Assembly (NCBI GenBank): GCA_014305015.1 | Contig: JACRUB010000047.1 | Span: 1 to 9,298, forward strand | Direction: 5' to 3' | Length of the DNA: 9,298 nt | Source: Vulcanimicrobiota bacterium | Lineage (GTDB): Bacteria; Vulcanimicrobiota; Vulcanimicrobiia; Vulcanimicrobiales; Vulcanimicrobiaceae | Shown: piece after piece, positions 6,592-9,298 of the stretch | Numbering within the stretch: the first letter of the stretch is position 1 | How the letters are laid out: each line of letters opens with the position of its first letter | Program-made: the position numbers and the translations under genes | Notes under the pieces: model-generated | The model's input: the letters and a program-made list of their open reading frames with translations, nothing else | Databases searched by the model: none | Told to the model about the DNA's origin: nothing

Positions 6592-7044
6592 GTGCATTCT
6601 GCCGCAATCGCAATTGGCTCGAATCTCGGCAACCCTGCACAAAATGTTCGCAAAGCCATCAGTGCGCTGCGCGGTGTCGGCGATCTAACTGCCGTCTCAA
6701 GACTTTACCGGTCCGAACCGTGGGGAGAAGAGAACCAGCCGCAGTTCATCAATGCAGTTGTGCTGATCAGCACCACGCTCGAGCCGCGCGAGCTCCTGAC
6801 TGCATTGCAAGAAATAGAGCGCGAAATGGGGCGAACGCCCACCTATAAGTGGGGACCCCGAATCATCGATCTTGATATCGTCTACTACGACGACATCAGC
6901 GTTGACGAGCCCGATTTAAAAATACCGCATCCGCATTTTCGCGAGCGTTCGTTCGTGCTGGTCCCGCTGGCAGAGATTGATTCACGCTACGCGGACGCCA
7001 CCGCGGCGCTTCCCGATCCTGTTGGTTTGCAAGTTCTAGAATGA
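6592..7044 (+). CDS. folK: 2-amino-4-hydroxy-6-hydroxymethyldihydropteridine diphosphokinase FolK
   Basis: 150 residues, the usual HPPK length. Transfers diphosphate from ATP to hydroxymethyl-dihydropterin, producing the FolP substrate. Motifs: AIGSNLGNP (7-15), LYRSEPWGEENQPQFINAV (38-56), the catalytic loop GRTPTYKWGPRIIDLDIVYY (80-99) with Trp87, Arg90 and the two magnesium-binding Asp93 and Asp95, and IPHPHFRERSFVLVPL (111-126). The start is GTG at 6592, one base after the folB stop; no other in-frame start fits the family N-terminus. It is the last gene of the moaC-fol run and ends 11 bp from the convergent acetyltransferase gene. No terminator is visible after it. Confidence 0.95.
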   Translation: MHSAAIAIGSNLGNPAQNVRKAISALRGVGDLTAVSRLYRSEPWGEENQPQFINAVVLISTTLEPRELLTALQEIEREMGRTPTYKWGPRIIDLDIVYYDDISVDEPDLKIPHPHFRERSFVLVPLAEIDSRYADATAALPDPVGLQVLE

Positions 7045-7055
7045 GCGGTTTTACA

Positions 7056-7556
7056 CTACGACGCGCGAGACCAGGGGCCTCCTAACACACTGCGCAAGTG
7101 CCGTGACTGCTGGTGCTCCGCGAGTTCAACGAAGCCATGGTTGCTATAGAACGGCGCGTTCCAAGGAACGCCGCGGAAGGTCGTCAGTGTAATGCTATTG
7201 ACTTTGTTTTGCTCGCAGTATTGTCTTGAGGCTACCAGCAGTCGAGTTCCGATGCCGTATCTCTGGAAGGTACTTTCAACGGCGAGTTGCCAAAGATGAA
7301 GTTCATCTCCAAACTGTTCGGCCGAGAGGAAACCCACAGGCCGCATGCCGATCCGCGCCACCCAGACGCTTTTTTGAGCGATCAGGGGAATATAAGCCGA
7401 CGCCGGGGTGACCTCGTCATCGGCAATCCAAGCGAGGGCAGGGATATCCCTAAAGGCTTTTCCGGCTGAGCGCTCGATTGCAGGAAATCGATGCGCGTCC
7501 GCGTTCTGCGCTACAGAAATGTGTGAAGCCCGCTTAAATGTCTTCTTCCTTGACAT
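7056..7556 (-). CDS. GNAT-family N-acetyltransferase
   Basis: 166 residues with the GNAT fold: acetyl group transfer from acetyl-CoA to an amine of unknown substrate. An N-terminal helix carries AIERSAGKAFRD (26-37). The acetyl-CoA binding motif A is LAVESTFQRYGIGTRLL (91-107), with the Q/R-x-x-G-x-G core at 98-103. Motif B is FRGVPWNAPFYSNHGFVEL (127-145), typical of single-domain GNAT proteins often found beside unrelated genes. The start is the only in-frame ATG (7556) and lies 23 bases inside the preceding small ORF; no good Shine-Dalgarno precedes it, so it may depend on coupling to that ORF. It ends 11 bp from folK, tail to tail. The family is certain, the substrate unknown. Confidence 0.9.
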   Translation of the reverse strand: MSRKKTFKRASHISVAQNADAHRFPAIERSAGKAFRDIPALAWIADDEVTPASAYIPLIAQKSVWVARIGMRPVGFLSAEQFGDELHLWQLAVESTFQRYGIGTRLLVASRQYCEQNKVNSITLTTFRGVPWNAPFYSNHGFVELAEHQQSRHLRSVLGGPWSRAS

Positions 7557-7680
7557 CTTTTTCGGCGTCTTCGGCGTGCTGCTCGCGGAGTTTTTCGAGC
7601 CGCTGATCGCTATTGACGCTCAAGCCCGGATTGAGCCCGAGGTCTTGCGTCATCTTCTCGCCGACAGTGCGGTCGTCCAT
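7534..7680 (-). CDS. Short acidic hypothetical protein, 48 residues
   Basis: An ATG at 7680 opens a 48-residue frame ending at TAA 7536-7534. It begins 12 bases after the stop of the GAF/HD-GYP gene on the same strand and runs into the start of the GNAT gene, filling what would otherwise be an unusual 136-base gap in this compact minus-strand run. The protein is strongly charged: MDDRTVGEKMTQDLGLNPG at the start, then a Lys/Glu/Asp-rich tail (residues 28-48, ending KDVKEEDI) likely to be helical or coiled. No domain is recognised. The upstream GCGAG is a weak ribosome site, so translation may rely on coupling. Support is positional and compositional, so confidence is moderate. Confidence 0.55.
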   Translation of the reverse strand: MDDRTVGEKMTQDLGLNPGLSVNSDQRLEKLREQHAEDAEKDVKEEDI

Positions 7681-7692
7681 AGTGCTCGCTTT

Positions 7693-9285
7693 CTAGGCTA
7701 TCGTGATTTGATCGTAGACGCGCTTTTGAATGAACACGTCAAGTAAGAGCGGATCAATCTTACCACGCTGCGCGAATTCTTTGGTCAGAATGTCCAAGGC
7801 CTTCTCGAGCGGGATTGCGCGCTTGTACGGGCGGTCGCTTGCTGTGAGCGCATCAAAGACGTCCGCGATGGTCATCAAACGAACCGGCGGGACGATTTCG
7901 TCGCCTTTAAGTTTGCGCGGATAACCGGTGCCGTCAAGATGTTCGTGGTGCCCGTAGGCCAGATTGGCGACGTTTTGCCAGGGTGTGGTGTTCCACGGGA
8001 TCTCCGCCAAGAACCGAAACGACTGCGTGACGTGCTGCTGCATCTTGTCGCGTTCATCGTCGGAGAGCGATCCACGCGGAATTTTCAGATACTCGAATTC
8101 GGGTTGGTCGAGAAGCGGCAACGCTTGATCGCGATCGGTGTAGTGGCGCTGCATAACGAGTGCGAGTGCATCGCCGACCGTGGCTGCCACGACGGCGGGC
8201 TCGTTCGCTTGTTCGATGCTTGCAAGGAGTTCGGTGAGCTCCGTGACGGAGGCGAACGTTTCGGCCTCGACTTGTTGCACGCTAGGATCGTGCATGTGGG
8301 CGCCGTTGCGCATCAGTGCAAACTTTTTCTGTGCTGAGGACGATTGGATTTGCTCGATTGCCAGCAAGAAACGTAAGCGGATCGTTTCCAGGCGCCCGTC
8401 GGGCAATTTTTTCGCTTTTCCGAAAATGTATTCCGGAACCGCGACTTTGCCGAAATCGTGCAGCAGTGCGGCGTACCGCATTTCGCGCAATTGATCGGCA
8501 TTAAAGTTTAATGCTTTGAGATCGCCGGAGTCGATCGTATTGATCATCTCGGCTTGCGCAACAGTGAGTTTGGCGACGCGCTCGGAATGGCCCTGAGTGG
8601 AGGCGTCTCGAGCTTCAATTGCTTTTACCGAAGCGCGGACGAATTGCTCAAACAGCGCCTGGATTGACTCGATCAGCTGATTGTTTTCGAGTGCGATGCC
8701 TGCTTGCGAGGCCAGTGAAAGCAACACGCGTTCGTCTTTGCCATCGAACTCCGTCACGATCTGCTCGGTGAACGTGGGCGAAGTGAGCACCAAATCGAAG
8801 CCCGGCTTACGATTGACCAGCATGATGACGCCGACAACTTCGTGTTTGTGATTGCGCATCGGAACGCACAGAACGGACTTGGTTCGATAGTTGTTGGCTT
8901 TATCGAAGCTGGGATTGAAACGGTACTCCTGCGCTTCTCCGATTTCATACGCGTCAGGCATGCGCACGACTTCGCCCGTCACTGCAACGTTGCCTGAAAT
9001 CGACGCACGCGAAAGCGGAAGAACTGCGCCCAAATATTTTCCTTCGTCTTCGGGTCCCGTTTGCGCGACGGCGAACCGCAATTTTTGCTCGCCATCGATC
9101 TCTTCGATCAGAAAGAGGCTACCGGCGTCGGCGTTGGTGAGTTCTCGCGCCTTGCGCACGATCAGTCGCTGGAGTTGGGTAATGTCGCGTTCTGATCCCA
9201 GGGCGAGACCGATATTGAGCAGCTGCTCGGTTTCCCGGTTGGACCGGTCCTCGGAATCCGCCATGCGCGCGAGCTCCGCACGCAT
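7693..9285 (-). CDS. GAF and HD-GYP domain c-di-GMP phosphodiesterase
   Basis: 530 residues as read here. An N-terminal GAF domain (about 18-205; blocks KARELTNADAGSLFLIE and SVLCVPMRNHKHEVVGVIML) is followed by a helix into an HD-GYP domain (about 208-525). Catalytic landmarks are complete: QGHSERV (231-237), LLHDFGK (274-280), QQHV (416-419), GHHEHLDGTGYP (445-456), IADVFDAL (473-480) and DRPY (484-487). The protein should hydrolyse c-di-GMP under control of a ligand or redox cue sensed by GAF; this is family knowledge. About 110 extra residues (297-405) sit between the HD motif and the next conserved His. The start is unresolved: the frame stays open to the window edge at 9298, ATG 9285 lacks a ribosome site, and ATG 9264 has GGAG nine bases upstream, so the true N-terminus may be shorter or lie outside. 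No membrane segment is seen. Confidence 0.92.
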   Translation of the reverse strand: MRAELARMADSEDRSNRETEQLLNIGLALGSERDITQLQRLIVRKARELTNADAGSLFLIEEIDGEQKLRFAVAQTGPEDEGKYLGAVLPLSRASISGNVAVTGEVVRMPDAYEIGEAQEYRFNPSFDKANNYRTKSVLCVPMRNHKHEVVGVIMLVNRKPGFDLVLTSPTFTEQIVTEFDGKDERVLLSLASQAGIALENNQLIESIQALFEQFVRASVKAIEARDASTQGHSERVAKLTVAQAEMINTIDSGDLKALNFNADQLREMRYAALLHDFGKVAVPEYIFGKAKKLPDGRLETIRLRFLLAIEQIQSSSAQKKFALMRNGAHMHDPSVQQVEAETFASVTELTELLASIEQANEPAVVAATVGDALALVMQRHYTDRDQALPLLDQPEFEYLKIPRGSLSDDERDKMQQHVTQSFRFLAEIPWNTTPWQNVANLAYGHHEHLDGTGYPRKLKGDEIVPPVRLMTIADVFDALTASDRPYKRAIPLEKALDILTKEFAQRGKIDPLLLDVFIQKRVYDQITIA

Positions 9286-9298
9286 CGCGAAAATGGTG

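Noticed and set aside
7041..7085. Mini-ORF MSGFTLRRARPGAS starting in an ATGA overlap with the folK stop
   Set aside because: It resembles the opening of a GNAT gene (FTLRRARP), but it stops after 14 codons, the DNA is the 3' end of the convergent GNAT gene, and no frame continues it. Chance is the simpler reading.

Overview
The window is a gene-dense stretch of bacterial chromosome with moderately high GC content. Genes are packed with 4-base ATGA-type overlaps, and GTG and TTG starts are common. No phage, insertion sequence, CRISPR or RNA gene is visible. The gene set (undecaprenyl-diphosphatase, molybdopterin and folate genes, HD-GYP signalling proteins) fits a free-living Gram-negative-type or deep-branching bacterium. 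I suspect an uncultured, candidate-phylum-like lineage such as Eremiobacterota, but nothing in the sequence proves the phylum.

Layout. (1) 1-884, plus strand: the 3' part of uppP, coupled through a TTGA overlap to a 65-residue two-helix membrane protein. (2) 885-992: a convergent gap with inverted repeats, including a plausible intrinsic terminator for the minus-strand genes that follow. (3) 993-3088, minus strand: a two-gene unit. The promoter-proximal gene encodes a protein with two tandem, degenerate HD-GYP-like domains. The second gene, joined by an ATGA overlap, encodes a protein that looks like a D12-class adenine DNA methyltransferase whose catalytic DPPY motif has become APPA. (4) 3113-7044, plus strand: a compact six-gene run moaC-mog-folC-folP-folB-folK, divergent from the previous unit with only 24 bp between start codons. 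(5) 7056-9285, minus strand: a GAF plus HD-GYP protein with all main catalytic motifs, then a 48-residue acidic ORF, then a GNAT acetyltransferase, ending 11 bp from folK.

How the genes work together. The central operon combines two pterin pathways: MoaC and Mog act in molybdenum cofactor synthesis, while FolB, FolK, FolP and FolC carry dihydroneopterin to dihydrofolate. The flanking minus-strand units suggest cyclic-dinucleotide signalling: one HD-GYP protein looks competent as a c-di-GMP phosphodiesterase, while the tandem one appears to have lost its metal site in both copies. The most unusual element is the coupled pair of apparent pseudo-enzymes at 993-3088, a decayed HD-GYP pair followed by a decayed DNA methyltransferase fold. 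The reading frames are intact, so these proteins look like products kept for binding or sensing rather than catalysis; that is inference.
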